In this document: positions 36,382 through 50,222 of the stretch, piece by piece
Position numbering within the stretch: the stretch's first letter is position 1
How the letters are laid out: each line of letters begins with the position of its first letter
Source of the DNA: Roseivivax sp. GX 12232
GTDB lineage: Bacteria; Pseudomonadota; Alphaproteobacteria; Rhodobacterales; Rhodobacteraceae
NCBI RefSeq assembly: GCF_021272185.1
Contig: NZ_JAJSEC010000003.1
Coordinates: 310,001 to 374,000, forward strand
DNA: 64,000 nt
Direction of reading: 5' to 3'
Position numbers and translations under genes: made by a program
Notes under the pieces: model-generated
What the model was told of the DNA's origin: nothing
Databases searched by the model: none
Seen by the model: the letters and a program-made list of their open reading frames with translations, nothing else

Positions 36382-37527
36382 ATGACACGGACCACAGGCA
36401 CGGCACAGGGCATGATGGCAGGCGTGGCGGTGGCCGCCCTGGTCGGCACCGCCGGGGCGTTTGGCGCCGCCACCACCATGCCCGCCCCCGCCGCGGCGGC
36501 CACGCCCGGCAGCGATTACGTCGATCTGGTGGCCGAGCTGTCGCCTGCCGTCGTCACCATCGAGGTGACCAAGACCGCCGGCGGCGCGCCCGACGAGATG
36601 ACCGAGGAGCAGAAGGAGTTCTTCGAGGAATTCGAGAAGCGCTTCGGCATGCCCTTCCCGAACCAGCCCGGCCAGCGCGGCGGCCCTGGCGGCGAGATGC
36701 GCGGCTCGGGCACCGGCTTCATCGTCTCGGCCGATGGCCAGGTGGTGACCAACGCCCATGTCATCGACGGCGCCGACGAGGTGACGGTGACGCTCTCCGA
36801 CGGGCGCGAGCTGACCGCCGAGGTGGTGGGCTCGGACCCCGCGACCGACCTCGCGCTTCTGGACGTCGAGGGCGAGGACCTGCCTTTCGTGGGCTTCGGC
36901 GACAGCACCGCGCTGCAGGTCGGCCAGAACGTCATCGCCATGGGCAACCCCTTCGGTCTCGGCAATTCGGTCTCCACGGGCATCGTCTCGGCGCTGGGCC
37001 GTGACATCAACGCCGGGCCCTTCGACGACTTCATCCAGACCGATGCGGCGATCAACCGGGGCAACTCCGGCGGGCCGCTCTTCAACGAGGCAGGCGAGGT
37101 CGTCGGCGTGAACACCGCGATCATCTCGCCCACCGGCGGCTCGGTCGGGATCGGCTTCTCGGTGCCGTCTGAGCTGGCCTCCGAAGTGGTGGCCGATCTC
37201 GCCGATGACGGCACGGTCGAGCGTGGCTGGCTCGGCGTGCGCATCCAGCCGGTCAGCGAGGAGGTCGCCATGGCGCTTGGCTTCGACGAGGGCGAGGGAG
37301 TGATGATCGCCGATGTGACCGAGGAGACCCCCGCCGCCGAGGCCGGTTTCCAGCAGGGCGACATCGTGACCGCGGTGAACGGCGAGCCGGTGGAGACCCC
37401 GCGCGACCTGACCCGCGCCATCGCCATCGAGAAGCCCGGCGCCGAGGTGGAGATCACCTACCTGCGCCGCGGCAACGAAGAGAGCGTCTCGGTGACCCTC
37501 GGCGACCGGGCGGACCTGGACGCCTGA
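36382..37527 (+). CDS. HtrA/DegP-type serine protease with one PDZ domain
   Basis: A periplasmic quality-control protease of 381 residues. A signal/anchor segment covers residues 10-40. The catalytic triad is His126 (TNAHVIDG), Asp156 (DPATDLALL) and Ser229 (NRGNSGGPLFN). A single PDZ domain follows (about 270-370: RGWLGVRIQPVSEEVAMALG, GFQQGDIVTAVNGEPV), so it resembles DegS/DegQ-like short members instead of two-PDZ DegP. Residues 66-107 form a Glu/Gly-rich LA-loop region. The ATG at 36382 has GGAGAG upstream. It lies divergent from a two-component system that may control it. Confidence 0.92.
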   Translation: MTRTTGTAQGMMAGVAVAALVGTAGAFGAATTMPAPAAAATPGSDYVDLVAELSPAVVTIEVTKTAGGAPDEMTEEQKEFFEEFEKRFGMPFPNQPGQRGGPGGEMRGSGTGFIVSADGQVVTNAHVIDGADEVTVTLSDGRELTAEVVGSDPATDLALLDVEGEDLPFVGFGDSTALQVGQNVIAMGNPFGLGNSVSTGIVSALGRDINAGPFDDFIQTDAAINRGNSGGPLFNEAGEVVGVNTAIISPTGGSVGIGFSVPSELASEVVADLADDGTVERGWLGVRIQPVSEEVAMALGFDEGEGVMIADVTEETPAAEAGFQQGDIVTAVNGEPVETPRDLTRAIAIEKPGAEVEITYLRRGNEESVSVTLGDRADLDA

Positions 37528-37538
37528 TCGGGGTGTGA

Positions 37539-37634
37539 ACTGGTCGGGGTTGGACCCGAGGCAAGCTTGAGCCGGTTGGGTTGGGACCCGCCGCGAAGTT
37601 TGCGCTGGTCGGGTTGGGACCCGACGCAAGGATG
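37539..37634. repeat. 32-bp tandem repeat, three units
   Basis: Units start near 37539, 37571 and 37603. Each carries CTGGT(C/T)GGG(G)TTGG(G)ACCCG followed by a CAAG-like end. The array lies between the protease stop and its terminator. Confidence 0.7.
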
Positions 37635-37636
37635 AG

Positions 37637-37667
37637 AACGCGGGCGCTTCGGTGCCCGCGTTTTTTT
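37637..37667 (+). terminator. Rho-independent terminator of the DegP-type gene
   Basis: AACGCGGGC and GCCCGCGTT form a perfect 9-bp stem around GCTTCGGT, followed by a run of T. It belongs to the + strand protease transcript. Confidence 0.92.
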
Positions 37668-37845
37668 GTGGGGCTTCGGAAGAGGGCTCACTTCCTGCCT
37701 TGATGGGCGCAGACCTCTCAGGTTGCTGCCGCAGCGGACGAGGCAGCCCGTCCGTCAAGCCGGTGTCGCACTTAACCGACACGCGCCTTCCTTACAGCTT
37801 CGACTTTTGGCTTGCCTGTTTGGGCACTTGGCCCCGCCGCGCGCT

Positions 37846-38262
37846 TTATCCCGCCGCCGGTGGCTCCGCCCCCTCCGCAGGCTCCCCCAGCACCGCCCGG
37901 CATTGCGCCGCACCCTCCGCCGCAACGGGCCGCAGCGCCGCGATATCCGCCCTGAGCGTCTCGGCCCGCGCCGCCACGCGGGCGAGGTCCACCGGCACCT
38001 TGACCGTCACCTCCTGCTCCCAGTCGCGGAAACATGGGTAGATCCGGCCGTCACCCGCCCGGCAGGAGGTGTAGATCGGGATGCTCCGCCGCCGGGTCTC
38101 GATTGCATGACCGCGCGCCAGCGTCGCCTCGGCCGAGGCCAGCTCGCGCTCGGCCGCGCGCAGGCTCTCGGTGGCCTGGGCGACGCAGCGCTCCATCGGG
38201 CTCTGGCAGGCCGCCAGCGCCAGTAACAGCGGTCCCAGCAAGGCCGCCCGGCACCCCCGCAT
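37846..38262 (-). CDS. Small lipoprotein of unknown function
   Basis: A 138-residue protein with a lipoprotein signal (MRGCRAALLGPLLLALAAC; lipobox LAAC, acylated Cys near 19). The mature part is mainly helical with further cysteines (RCVAQATESL, TSCRAGDGRIYPCFRDWEQ, QCRAVLG). I do not recognise the family. The start ATG at 38262 is chosen for the signal peptide; the open frame upstream would give an implausible N-terminus. It faces the protease transcript across a 318-base gap containing a repeat and terminator. Confidence 0.75.
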   Translation of the reverse strand: MRGCRAALLGPLLLALAACQSPMERCVAQATESLRAAERELASAEATLARGHAIETRRRSIPIYTSCRAGDGRIYPCFRDWEQEVTVKVPVDLARVAARAETLRADIAALRPVAAEGAAQCRAVLGEPAEGAEPPAAG

Positions 38263-38345
38263 CAAAAAGGCGCCGGGCACAGCGCCCGACGCCTTGGTCT
38301 TAAACCGTCCCGAGGCCGCAGGGCCCCGCGGAGCGGCTGTTCTCA

Positions 38346-38531
38346 TCACGCGCGCACCGATCCGCCGCGCGGCCCGGCGACCAGCCAGGCGATGAAGCCC
38401 AGGACCGGCAGGATCAGGATGGCGAGCACCCAGACCACCTTCGCCAGCGTCGAGGCGCCCGAGGTGATTGTCTGGTAGATGGCATAGATGTCGAGGATGA
38501 GGACCAGCAGGCCCAGAAGTCCATATTCCAT
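38346..38531 (-). CDS. PLDc_N-type small membrane protein
   Basis: A 61-residue protein with two membrane helices (GLLGLLVLILDIYAIYQTI and AKVVWVLAILILPVLGFIAW). The pattern LDIYAIYQ ... K.WV..IL.LP..G.I.W matches the PLDc_N / phospholipase D-nuclease N-terminal family, which here stands alone. The start ATG at 38531 is chosen because family members begin there. Function unknown; such genes are often stress-induced. Confidence 0.8.
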   Translation of the reverse strand: MEYGLLGLLVLILDIYAIYQTITSGASTLAKVVWVLAILILPVLGFIAWLVAGPRGGSVRA

Positions 38532-38691
38532 GATGTGCCTCCAATATGTGTCTTGCGGCAATAACGCGCATCCCCGGGTCATGTTCCCGTGAGGCGTGCG
38601 TTATGGCGCAAGAGGGCGGCAGGGGGGCGGGGCGCAAAGGCCCCGGAGGACAGAGCCCGCGCGGCAGGCGATGAGCGCCGCCCGCGCAGTG

Positions 38692-38991
38692 TCACAGGCC
38701 CCAGAGGATCGCGTTCATCCCATCCATGACCATCTGCCCCTCGTCCGGTGTAAGGCTGTGGACGGGCCGCAGGTGCCTCAGGCGCTGGGCCTCGATGGTG
38801 AGCGGCATATGGGTGCGGATGCGGTACGGCGCGCCGTCGATGGAAATATCGACCGTCAGCTTGCGCAGCGCGGGATAGGCCTCGCGCGGCAGAACTGGCA
38901 GAACGATGACCGAGTTGAGATCGAGCAGATGTTCCGCCTGGACAACCAGGTAAAGCGCGCCGCTGATCTCGAAGAGGTCAAAGGTCCTCAT
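38692..38991 (-). CDS. CcdB-family toxin
   Basis: A 99-residue protein close in length to CcdB (101). The C-terminal MVMDGMNAILWGL matches the CcdB tail in which the last residues contact gyrase. LYLVVQAEHLLDLNSVIVLP, EAYPALRKLTVDI and PLTIEAQRLRHLRPV align with the CcdB barrel core. It would poison DNA gyrase if active. The start ATG at 38991 overlaps the antitoxin by 14 bases, with the antitoxin first, the standard order. Confidence 0.82.
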   Translation of the reverse strand: MRTFDLFEISGALYLVVQAEHLLDLNSVIVLPVLPREAYPALRKLTVDISIDGAPYRIRTHMPLTIEAQRLRHLRPVHSLTPDEGQMVMDGMNAILWGL

Positions 38992-39241
38992 CGCGTTCCG
39001 GGAAGTGCAGGGCGAGATGCGCCCCGGGGATGCCGGCGCTCTGAATGAGTCGGGCTTCATCGGCCAGCGCCTCTCGGTGCTCCGCAAGCCAGGCCGCCGC
39101 CCGGCTGTCCGCGCTGCCCGCCTGCATGTCGGCGGCGACGAGGTCCTTGATGTAGTCGGTCACATTCTGGCCCTTGCTGGCCGCCCAGGCGGAGAGCTGG
39201 CGTTTTTCCTCGGGCTCCATGCGGATGGTCAGATTGGTCAT
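38978..39241 (-). CDS. CcdA-like ribbon-helix-helix antitoxin
   Basis: An 87-residue protein. Residues 1-38 (MTNLTIRMEPEEKRQLSAWA ... GQNVTDYIKDLVA) form a ribbon-helix-helix DNA-binding domain. The C-terminal RAAAWLAEHREALADEARLI ... GAHLALHF resembles the CcdA toxin-wrapping tail (W/E-rich, ending hydrophobic). It should neutralise the CcdB-like toxin and repress the operon. The start is the ATG at 39241. A palindrome just upstream may be its operator. Confidence 0.8.
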   Translation of the reverse strand: MTNLTIRMEPEEKRQLSAWAASKGQNVTDYIKDLVAADMQAGSADSRAAAWLAEHREALADEARLIQSAGIPGAHLALHFPERDEDL

Positions 39242-39263
39242 GGCATTTGTTCTGTGACGGGAT

Positions 39264-39293
39264 GCACTGACAGACTACCCCGAACGTCAGTGC
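39264..39293. promoter_or_regulatory. Candidate operator of the CcdAB-like operon
   Basis: GCACTGAC (39264-39271) and GTCAGTGC (39286-39293) form a perfect 8-bp inverted repeat with a 14-base spacer, 22 bases upstream of the antitoxin start. Confidence 0.45.
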
Positions 39294-39439
39294 GGGTAAA
39301 GCGCGACGCTGGCGGCGGCGGCCCCGGTTGAGGCCGGCCGTGCGTGAGAGGTCACCGCTGCCCGGACAGCCTCGAGGTGACAAAGGGCGTCTGCCTCACG
39401 CCCTCGCAGGGTCGCGCGAGGGCCCAGGCGCATGCCCCC

Positions 39440-41644
<2,205 letters not shown>

Positions 41645-42095
41645 GGGCGGGGGCCTCCTTGCTCGAAGGCTAGACTTGCGGTCGCGCGCGGCGGAATCAA
41701 GGCCGGGCGGGGCGGTTCCTTCGGGTCTTGCGCTCTGTCTATCGGGGTCTTTGCGCTTCGGGGCAAGGCGCCGGACGGGCATCGAGCCCGCCCGGCGCCT
41801 CCGAGAGCGCTGCTCTCGGGCTCTCGGAGTATTTGGGGCCCGGTCAGGCCTGGGGGGCGGGGGCTCTGGGGTGTTTGGGTGGCGCGCCGTGCCGGGGCGT
41901 GGTGTTTTTTGGTGGGGCAAGGCGCCGGGCGGGCATCGAGCCCGCCCGGCGCCTCCGAGAGCTCTGCTCTCGGGCTCTCGGAGTATTTGAGGCCCGGTCA
42001 GGCCTGGGGGTGGTGGCTCTGGGGTGTCGGGGGTGGTGCGCCGTGCCGGGCGGGCTGTGTTTGCGTGGGATGCGCTGGGCGGTTTGGTGGTCGGG
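41645..42095. other. Intergenic region between uvrB and the SCO gene
   Basis: Gene-free. Most of it is a 154-bp direct duplication (41761-42068). The first 115 bases should hold the uvrB promoter, but no clear boxes are seen. Confidence 0.6.
41761..42068 (-). repeat. 154-bp tandem duplication with two hairpins per unit
   Basis: Unit A (41761-41914) and unit B (41915-42068) each hold a hairpin GCGCCGGGCGGGC-ATCGA-GCCCGCCCGGCGC (one mismatch in unit A), then CTCCGAGAG ... CTCTCGGAG, then GTATTTG and GGCCCGGTCAGGCCTGGGG. Both lie downstream of the leftward SCO gene and could act as terminators or RNA-protecting structures. GAGTATTTG-type sequence resembles palindromic intergenic elements I recall from Rhodobacterales. 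Confidence 0.88.
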
Positions 42096-42863
42096 TCAGC
42101 GGGGCAGGTAGCTTTGCGCGATCTCGGCGAGGCGTTCGGCGGAGAGGATCGGCGGGACCAAGGTGAGCACCTTTCCGGCGCCGTCGAGCAGGAAGATATG
42201 GCTGCCGTGGGCATAGACCGGATGGCCACCGGGGTCGTGGAAGAGCACCTCGGCCTCGACCCCGAAGGCCTTGTAGACGGCGGCGAGTTCCTCGGGGCTG
42301 CCGGTCAGTCCCAAGAAGGCCGGATGGTGCCGGGTGAGCGGCGGGCCGATGGTCTCGACCCGGTCGCGCGCGGGATCGACGGTGATCATCACCGGGCGGG
42401 CGGTGAGACCGTCTTCGGCGAGCGCCGTCACCGCGCCGCCCATGCGGGGCAGGGCGACCGAGCAGATCGCCTCGCAATTGGCATAGCCGAAGAAGAGGAG
42501 CTGCAGGTCGGCGCCTGGGGCGCGCTCGGTCCGGCGGGTGCCGGTCTGGTCGGTCAGGGCGAAGGGCCCGCCGAGGGCCAGTGGGAAAGGCGCGGGCGGG
42601 GTGGTGTCGCTGGCCGGGGGCGCGGCGGTGGTGGCCGGGATGGGAGCGGGGGTGTGGGCCGAGAAGGGCGCGGGTGCGGAGGCTTGCAAAGGTGCGGGGG
42701 TATGGGCCGCAAATTGGGCGGTATTGTCGCCCCGGATGTGCTTGGGCGCCGCGACCCACGCGGGCGCCGGCGCCTCCGCCCATAACGGCGCGCCCAGCAG
42801 CGGCGCGGGCAGCGCCAGGAGCGCCGCGCAGCCAAACGCCCGCAGAGGAGCCGCGCGGCTCAT
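42096..42863 (-). CDS. SCO1/SenC-family copper chaperone-like protein
   Basis: A 255-residue exported thioredoxin-fold protein. The copper-binding pair is Cys130 and Cys134 in [18 protein letters not shown], and the third ligand is His222 in [11 protein letters not shown], as in proteins that load CuA of cytochrome oxidase. Residues 31-95 form a Pro/Ala/Thr-rich linker with repeats of HTPAP, longer than usual. The signal peptide covers about residues 1-28. Its start overlaps the stop of the upstream exported protein (ATGA). The three exported proteins probably form one unit; the client enzyme is unknown. Confidence 0.88.
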   Translation of the reverse strand: MSRAAPLRAFGCAALLALPAPLLGAPLWAEAPAPAWVAAPKHIRGDNTAQFAAHTPAPLQASAPAPFSAHTPAPIPATTAAPPASDTTPPAPFPLALGGPFALTDQTGTRRTERAPGADLQLLFFGYANCEAICSVALPRMGGAVTALAEDGLTARPVMITVDPARDRVETIGPPLTRHHPAFLGLTGSPEELAAVYKAFGVEAEVLFHDPGGHPVYAHGSHIFLLDGAGKVLTLVPPILSAERLAEIAQSYLPR

Positions 42864-43447
42864 TCCACCCCCAGCCAGTCCTTGACGAAGGCCTGCTCGG
42901 CCTCTGGGCCGAGACCCAGCCAGCCCTCGGCCTCAATCTCGGCGGTCACGCGCGGGTCGCGGCGGAACCAGGGGCCTTCGCCCGCGGCCTCGGGGTTCTC
43001 CTCGGCCCAGGCGCGGGTGAAGCGGTTGGCGGGTAACCAGTCGCCCTCGGGCAGCGGGCGCAGGCGCTGCAGCTGGTAGATATGCGTGGCGCCGATCTCG
43101 GGGTTCTCGATCATCAGCCCGTCGACCTCGACCCGGGTGCCGCAGAAGGGCGCAAGCTCCAGCGCCGCCCCGGTGAAGAGCGGCTGGCCGTTCTTCAGGG
43201 GCAGGATCAGCGCGCCGTCGGCCTCGCGCAGGAGGGCGTATTGCCGCCCCGGCGCGCAGGCTGTCTCGCAGGCGCCCGAGAGGGTGCAGATCGGGTCGAC
43301 GACCTCGGCCTCGAAGCGGGCCTTCTCCTCGCCGTAGAGGTTCCAGCTGGTGGCTTCGGAGCCTTCCGAGAAGTCCTGCGCCGTGGCGGCGAAGGGCAGG
43401 GCGGCAAGAGCCGCGAGCGGCATGGCAAAGGGCAGGGGGATCCGCAT
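42860..43447 (-). CDS. Exported Cys-containing protein of unknown function (SCO neighbour)
   Basis: A 195-residue protein with a Sec signal (MRIPLPFAMPLAALAALPFA, cleavage near AATAQ). The mature part has CTLSGACETACAPGRQYALL (three cysteines in a tight cluster) and a further Cys in ELAPFCGTRVEVDGLMIENP. I recognise no family. The spacing could bind a metal or form disulphides. It overlaps the SCO gene by four bases and lies three bases after the gene at 43451, so the three are almost surely co-translated. Confidence 0.8.
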   Translation of the reverse strand: MRIPLPFAMPLAALAALPFAATAQDFSEGSEATSWNLYGEEKARFEAEVVDPICTLSGACETACAPGRQYALLREADGALILPLKNGQPLFTGAALELAPFCGTRVEVDGLMIENPEIGATHIYQLQRLRPLPEGDWLPANRFTRAWAEENPEAAGEGPWFRRDPRVTAEIEAEGWLGLGPEAEQAFVKDWLGVE

Positions 43448-43450
43448 GGC

Positions 43451-43960
43451 CTAGTCCTCCAGCGCGTCGTCGGGGATCGCGAAGCCGGGCACCACGCCGT
43501 AATCCTCGTGGTTGAGATTGGTGATGTCGGCGTCCGAGAGCACCTCTTCGACCAGGATGTAGTTCAGCCCGTCGCGGGCGTAGTGCAGCCCCTCGGCGCT
43601 GACGCTGTGCGAGGCGAGCCGCAGCGCGGTGTCGCCCCCGGCGAGCTGGTCGGTGCCGGGCAGCTTGAGGATCATGTAGACCTCGCCCTCGGGGGTCAGC
43701 AGGCCCACCGGGATGCCGCCCGCCGAGCACCAGAGCGCGCAGGTGTGATGGGCCGAGCCGACCACCGCCTCGGGCCCGCCCATGACCCCGGAGAAATAAC
43801 ACCAGGTGTCGATGATCTCGCCCTCGACGGTGATGCGCTGGCCTTCGCTGGCGGCAAGCGGCGGCGCGAGGCCGACGGCCAGCGCGAGAGGGGCGAGCGC
43901 GCTGGCCAGCCTCCTCGTGCGCGGGGTCTTCTGCGGGCTCGTGATGGATGGTCTCGGCAT
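43451..43960 (-). CDS. Exported Cys/His-rich protein of unknown function (first gene of SCO operon)
   Basis: A 169-residue exported protein. Residues 12-37 form a signal segment. The mature part contains [20 protein letters not shown] followed by [20 protein letters not shown], giving a C...HHxC...WC pattern that looks like a metal or haem-related site. The remainder is [17 protein letters not shown] and [14 protein letters not shown] cannot name the family. Strong GGAGGCG precedes the ATG at 43960. Context with a SCO protein suggests a copper or respiratory-enzyme maturation role. Confidence 0.8.
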   Translation of the reverse strand: MPRPSITSPQKTPRTRRLASALAPLALAVGLAPPLAASEGQRITVEGEIIDTWCYFSGVMGGPEAVVGSAHHTCALWCSAGGIPVGLLTPEGEVYMILKLPGTDQLAGGDTALRLASHSVSAEGLHYARDGLNYILVEEVLSDADITNLNHEDYGVVPGFAIPDDALED

Positions 43961-44153
43961 CGGCGCCTCCCGTCGCGCGTGTCCTTTGCCCCCGAGACTA
44001 GCCGAGATCGCCCGTCACCGAGTTGACGTTCCCGTGCTCGCGCCGCGATGGGGCGGGCGCGCGGCTCCGATCGGGGCGCCCCGGCCCGCTTCCCGCCTTG
44101 CAAGCCACGGCATTTTTCCCGATAAGCCCAAGGGCAAGACCGGAGGTGTTCCC

Positions 44154-44465
44154 ATGCGCGCACGCATCTATCAGCCCGCCAAGACCGCGATGTCCTCGGG
44201 CTGGGCCATGACAAAGCACTGGGTGCTGGAATTCGTGCCCGAGACCCCGCGGACCGTGGATCCGCTGATGGGCTGGACCTCGTCCGACGACACCCAGGCG
44301 CAGGTCCGCATCAGCTTCGAGACCCGCGAGGCGGCGGTCGAATACGCCCGCGACCACGGCATCGACGCGCAGGTCTTCGAGCCCAAGCGCCGCAAGCACA
44401 ACGTCCGCCCGCGCGGCTACGCCGAGAACTTCGCGCACGACCGCCGCTCGACCTGGACGCACTGA
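44154..44465 (+). CDS. Complex I accessory subunit, NDUFS4-like (ETC complex I subunit)
   Basis: A 103-residue protein matching the NDUFS4 family that alphaproteobacteria share with mitochondria. The diagnostic blocks are [60 protein letters not shown] and [20 protein letters not shown] followed by the Pro-rich [15 protein letters not shown] end. It docks near the N-module of NADH:ubiquinone oxidoreductase. The ATG at 44154 has GGAGG nine bases ahead. It stands alone, away from nuo genes, as usual in this order. Confidence 0.93.
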   Translation: MRARIYQPAKTAMSSGWAMTKHWVLEFVPETPRTVDPLMGWTSSDDTQAQVRISFETREAAVEYARDHGIDAQVFEPKRRKHNVRPRGYAENFAHDRRSTWTH

Positions 44466-44521
44466 GCGCGCCTCTCGCCGCTTGCCCCGGCCCGCGCGCC
44501 CCGGCATAGAGGGCGCCGAGC

Positions 44522-44598
44522 GGTCCCTTAGCTCAACTGGATAGAGCAGCTGACTTCTAATCAGCAGGTTCGGGGTTCGAGTCCTCGAGGGATCGCCA
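44522..44598 (+). tRNA. tRNA-Arg (anticodon TCT)
   Basis: A full cloverleaf is seen: acceptor GGTCCCT with AGGGATC, D-arm GCTC...GAGC, anticodon stem GCTGA/TCAGC with loop CTTCTAA (anticodon TCT, reading AGA/AGG), T-arm CGGGG/CCTCG with loop TTCGAGT. The discriminator base is G and CCA is encoded. A HigBA module follows 93 bases downstream. Confidence 0.97.
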
Positions 44599-44690
44599 GA
44601 ATTCTGATCTTGATCGAGCAAACGCTCTTCGACCGGCTGGCTAGCGGTAAGCAGCAGCCGTTCGCGCGGCTGTCACCCGGCGGGCCAAAG

Positions 44691-44981
44691 TCACGCGATT
44701 TCAAGGGGTGTGATGTCCGAAACGTCGATCTCTTCCGCGCCTTTGATCAGTTCGTAATTCTTCTGAAGGTTGGCCCAATAGTCTGGCGTGGTGCCAAAGA
44801 AGCGGGCAAGGCGAAAGGCCGTGTCGACCGAAAGGCCGACCTCTTCGCGGCAAAGCCGCTCCATCCGGGTGCGCGGCACGCCGGTGCGCCGAGCGAGCGT
44901 CCCGGTGCTCATTTCGAGGGGGGCCAGGTAGAGTTCGCGCAGCACCTCGCCCGGGTGAACTGCGACCTGCATCCGTGTCAT
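44691..44981 (-). CDS. higA: HigA-family XRE antitoxin
   Basis: A 96-residue DNA-binding antitoxin. VAVHPGEVLRELYLAPLEMS is the HigA/VapI opening, LARRTGVPRTRMERLCREEV the helix-turn-helix, and DTAFRLARFFGTTPDYWANL the family end. It lies 11 bases after the toxin gene, toxin first, which is the HigBA order. The ATG at 44981 is chosen; an ATG three codons later is possible. It should bind HigB and repress the promoter. Confidence 0.9.
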   Translation of the reverse strand: MTRMQVAVHPGEVLRELYLAPLEMSTGTLARRTGVPRTRMERLCREEVGLSVDTAFRLARFFGTTPDYWANLQKNYELIKGAEEIDVSDITPLEIA

Positions 44982-44992
44982 CTCATCGCCTC

Positions 44993-45274
44993 TCAGTGGT
45001 AGTCCACGATCTCGACCTCGGCCGGGCCTTGGTCCGTCCAACGAAAACACACGCGCCATTGTCGGTTGATCCGCACGGAGTGCTGACCCGCACGATCCCC
45101 CTTCAGCTCTTCAAGGTGATTGCCAGGAGGGAAGCGCAAATCCTCTAGAACCACCGCCGAATCGAGCGCCGCGAAGATCGCGCGGACCCGCTTCACCAGA
45201 TCCGCCGGAAAGCGCTTGCCGTAGGTTCCGCTCATGGCGCCTGCGGCGAGCTTGCCCTTCGTGCTCTGGATCAT
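44993..45274 (-). CDS. higB: HigB-family (RelE/ParE) toxin
   Basis: A 93-residue mRNA-interferase type toxin. VVLEDLRFPPGNHLEELKGD, AGQHSVRINRQWRVCFRWTD and the final VEIVDYH are diagnostic of the RelE-superfamily HigB/plasmid-killer group. HigB cleaves mRNA at the ribosome. The ATG at 45274 is preferred to a TTG at 45280 because the family begins MIKS-like, here MIQS. It lies upstream of the antitoxin gene with an 11-base gap. Confidence 0.9.
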   Translation of the reverse strand: MIQSTKGKLAAGAMSGTYGKRFPADLVKRVRAIFAALDSAVVLEDLRFPPGNHLEELKGDRAGQHSVRINRQWRVCFRWTDQGPAEVEIVDYH

Positions 45275-45283
45275 GCTCAAGAT

Positions 45284-45300
45284 GTATCATGGTGCGATAC
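45284..45300. promoter_or_regulatory. Candidate HigA operator
   Basis: GTATC-ATGGTGC-GATAC is an inverted repeat 10 bases upstream of the higB start. It resembles the GTAT...ATAC operators typical of HigBA promoters and lies in a locally AT-richer stretch. Confidence 0.5.
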
Positions 45301-45408
45301 GAATTCAAGCGCAGAATAATGCAGAAGCGAAAATTGCGTCGCCTGACTTGATCAGTAAAGCGGCGGCCCAACCCCCACCCTCCCGGGCAGGGGCCGGAAC
45401 CAACTCCC

Positions 45409-49035
<3,627 letters not shown>

Positions 49036-49172
49036 GCCTAGCTCCTCAATGAGTATTCACCGACAAATCGTTGACAAAATATAGGTGTCTGGTCAAGCTT
49101 CCCGCATCCGGGCCAAGGGCGGCAGGTCCGGGGCTGCCAAAAGCCGCCCGCACAACAACAGGGAAATCCGCA
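49036..49172. promoter_or_regulatory. Divergent promoter region of oxoprolinase and TRAP operon
   Basis: The AT-rich part holds TTGACA (49071-49076, a possible + strand -35). GACAAA is repeated at 49062 and 49073, 11 bases apart, which could be a regulator site, perhaps for the MarR-like protein at 52075. No good -10 is seen, so this is tentative. Confidence 0.3.
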
Positions 49173-50153
49173 ATGACCATGAGTACCTTTCGCACTCTGC
49201 CCGCGGCGCTGATCGCCGCATCGCTCGCGCTGCCTGCTGCGGCGGCGGAATGGGACATGCCGACGCCCTATGGCGACAGCGTCTTCCACACCCAGAATAT
49301 CCAGCAATTCGCCGAGGATGTCTCGGCGGCGACCGATGGGTCGATGACCATCACCGTGCATTCGGCGGGCTCGCTTTTTGCCCATCCCGAGATCAAGGAC
49401 AGCGTGCGGCGCGGGCTCGCGCCGATCGGCGAGGTGCTGATGTCGCGGCTGGCCAACGAGGATCCGATCTTCGCGGTCGACTCGATTCCCTTCCTGGCCT
49501 CGAGCTACGACGAGGGCCGCGCGCTCTGGGAGGCCTCGCGCCCGCTGGTCGAGGAAAAGCTCGCCGCCCAGGGGCTGACGCTGCTCTTCGCGGTGCCCTG
49601 GCCGGGCCAGTCGATCTACACCCAGGAGCCGGTGGAAAGCGCCGCCGACCTCGAAGGCGCCTCCTTCCGGGCCTATAACGCCGCGACCGAGCGGCTGGCG
49701 CAGCTCATGGGCGCGGTGCCGACCCAGATCGAGACCGGCGACATCCCCACGGCCTTCGCCACCGGCCGGGTCGACGCGATGATTACCTCGCCCTCGACCG
49801 GCGTTTCCTCGCAGGCCTGGGACTTCACCTCGAACTACACCGACACCCAGGCCTGGCTGCCGAAGAACATGGTGATCGTGAATTCCTCGGCCTTCGACGG
49901 GCTCTCCGAGGCCGAGCAGGAGGCGATCCTGTCCGCCGCCGAAGAAGCCGAGACCCGCGGCTGGGAGATGTCCGAGGCCGAGACGGAATCGAAAATGGCC
50001 GAGCTTGAAGAGAACGGCATGACCATCTCGGCACCCTCCGAGACGCTCTCGGGCGAGCTGGCTGAGATCGGCGAGACCATGACCCAGGAATGGCTCGAGG
50101 ACGCCGGCGCGGAAGGCCAGGAGGTCATCGACGCCTATCAGTCCAGCATGTGA
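49173..50153 (+). CDS. TRAP transporter substrate-binding protein (DctP type)
   Basis: A 326-residue periplasmic protein with a Sec signal (MTMSTFRTLPAALIAASLAL PAAAA). The mature part carries the DctP organisation: FHTQNIQQFAEDVSAATDGS near the start, SAADLEGASFRAYNAATERL with the Arg that binds the substrate carboxylate, and VDAMITSPSTGVSSQAWDF. The ATG at 49173 is chosen for the signal peptide. It precedes the two membrane subunits by 69 bases. The ligand may be 5-oxoproline or a related ring compound, inferred from the divergent enzyme. Confidence 0.92.
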   Translation: MTMSTFRTLPAALIAASLALPAAAAEWDMPTPYGDSVFHTQNIQQFAEDVSAATDGSMTITVHSAGSLFAHPEIKDSVRRGLAPIGEVLMSRLANEDPIFAVDSIPFLASSYDEGRALWEASRPLVEEKLAAQGLTLLFAVPWPGQSIYTQEPVESAADLEGASFRAYNAATERLAQLMGAVPTQIETGDIPTAFATGRVDAMITSPSTGVSSQAWDFTSNYTDTQAWLPKNMVIVNSSAFDGLSEAEQEAILSAAEEAETRGWEMSEAETESKMAELEENGMTISAPSETLSGELAEIGETMTQEWLEDAGAEGQEVIDAYQSSM

Positions 50154-50222
50154 CGGACCTTCGGGCGCGGCGGGGCCTGGCGTCCCGCCGCATCCGTCCA
50201 TTCCCAACCGAAGGGGCACGAC

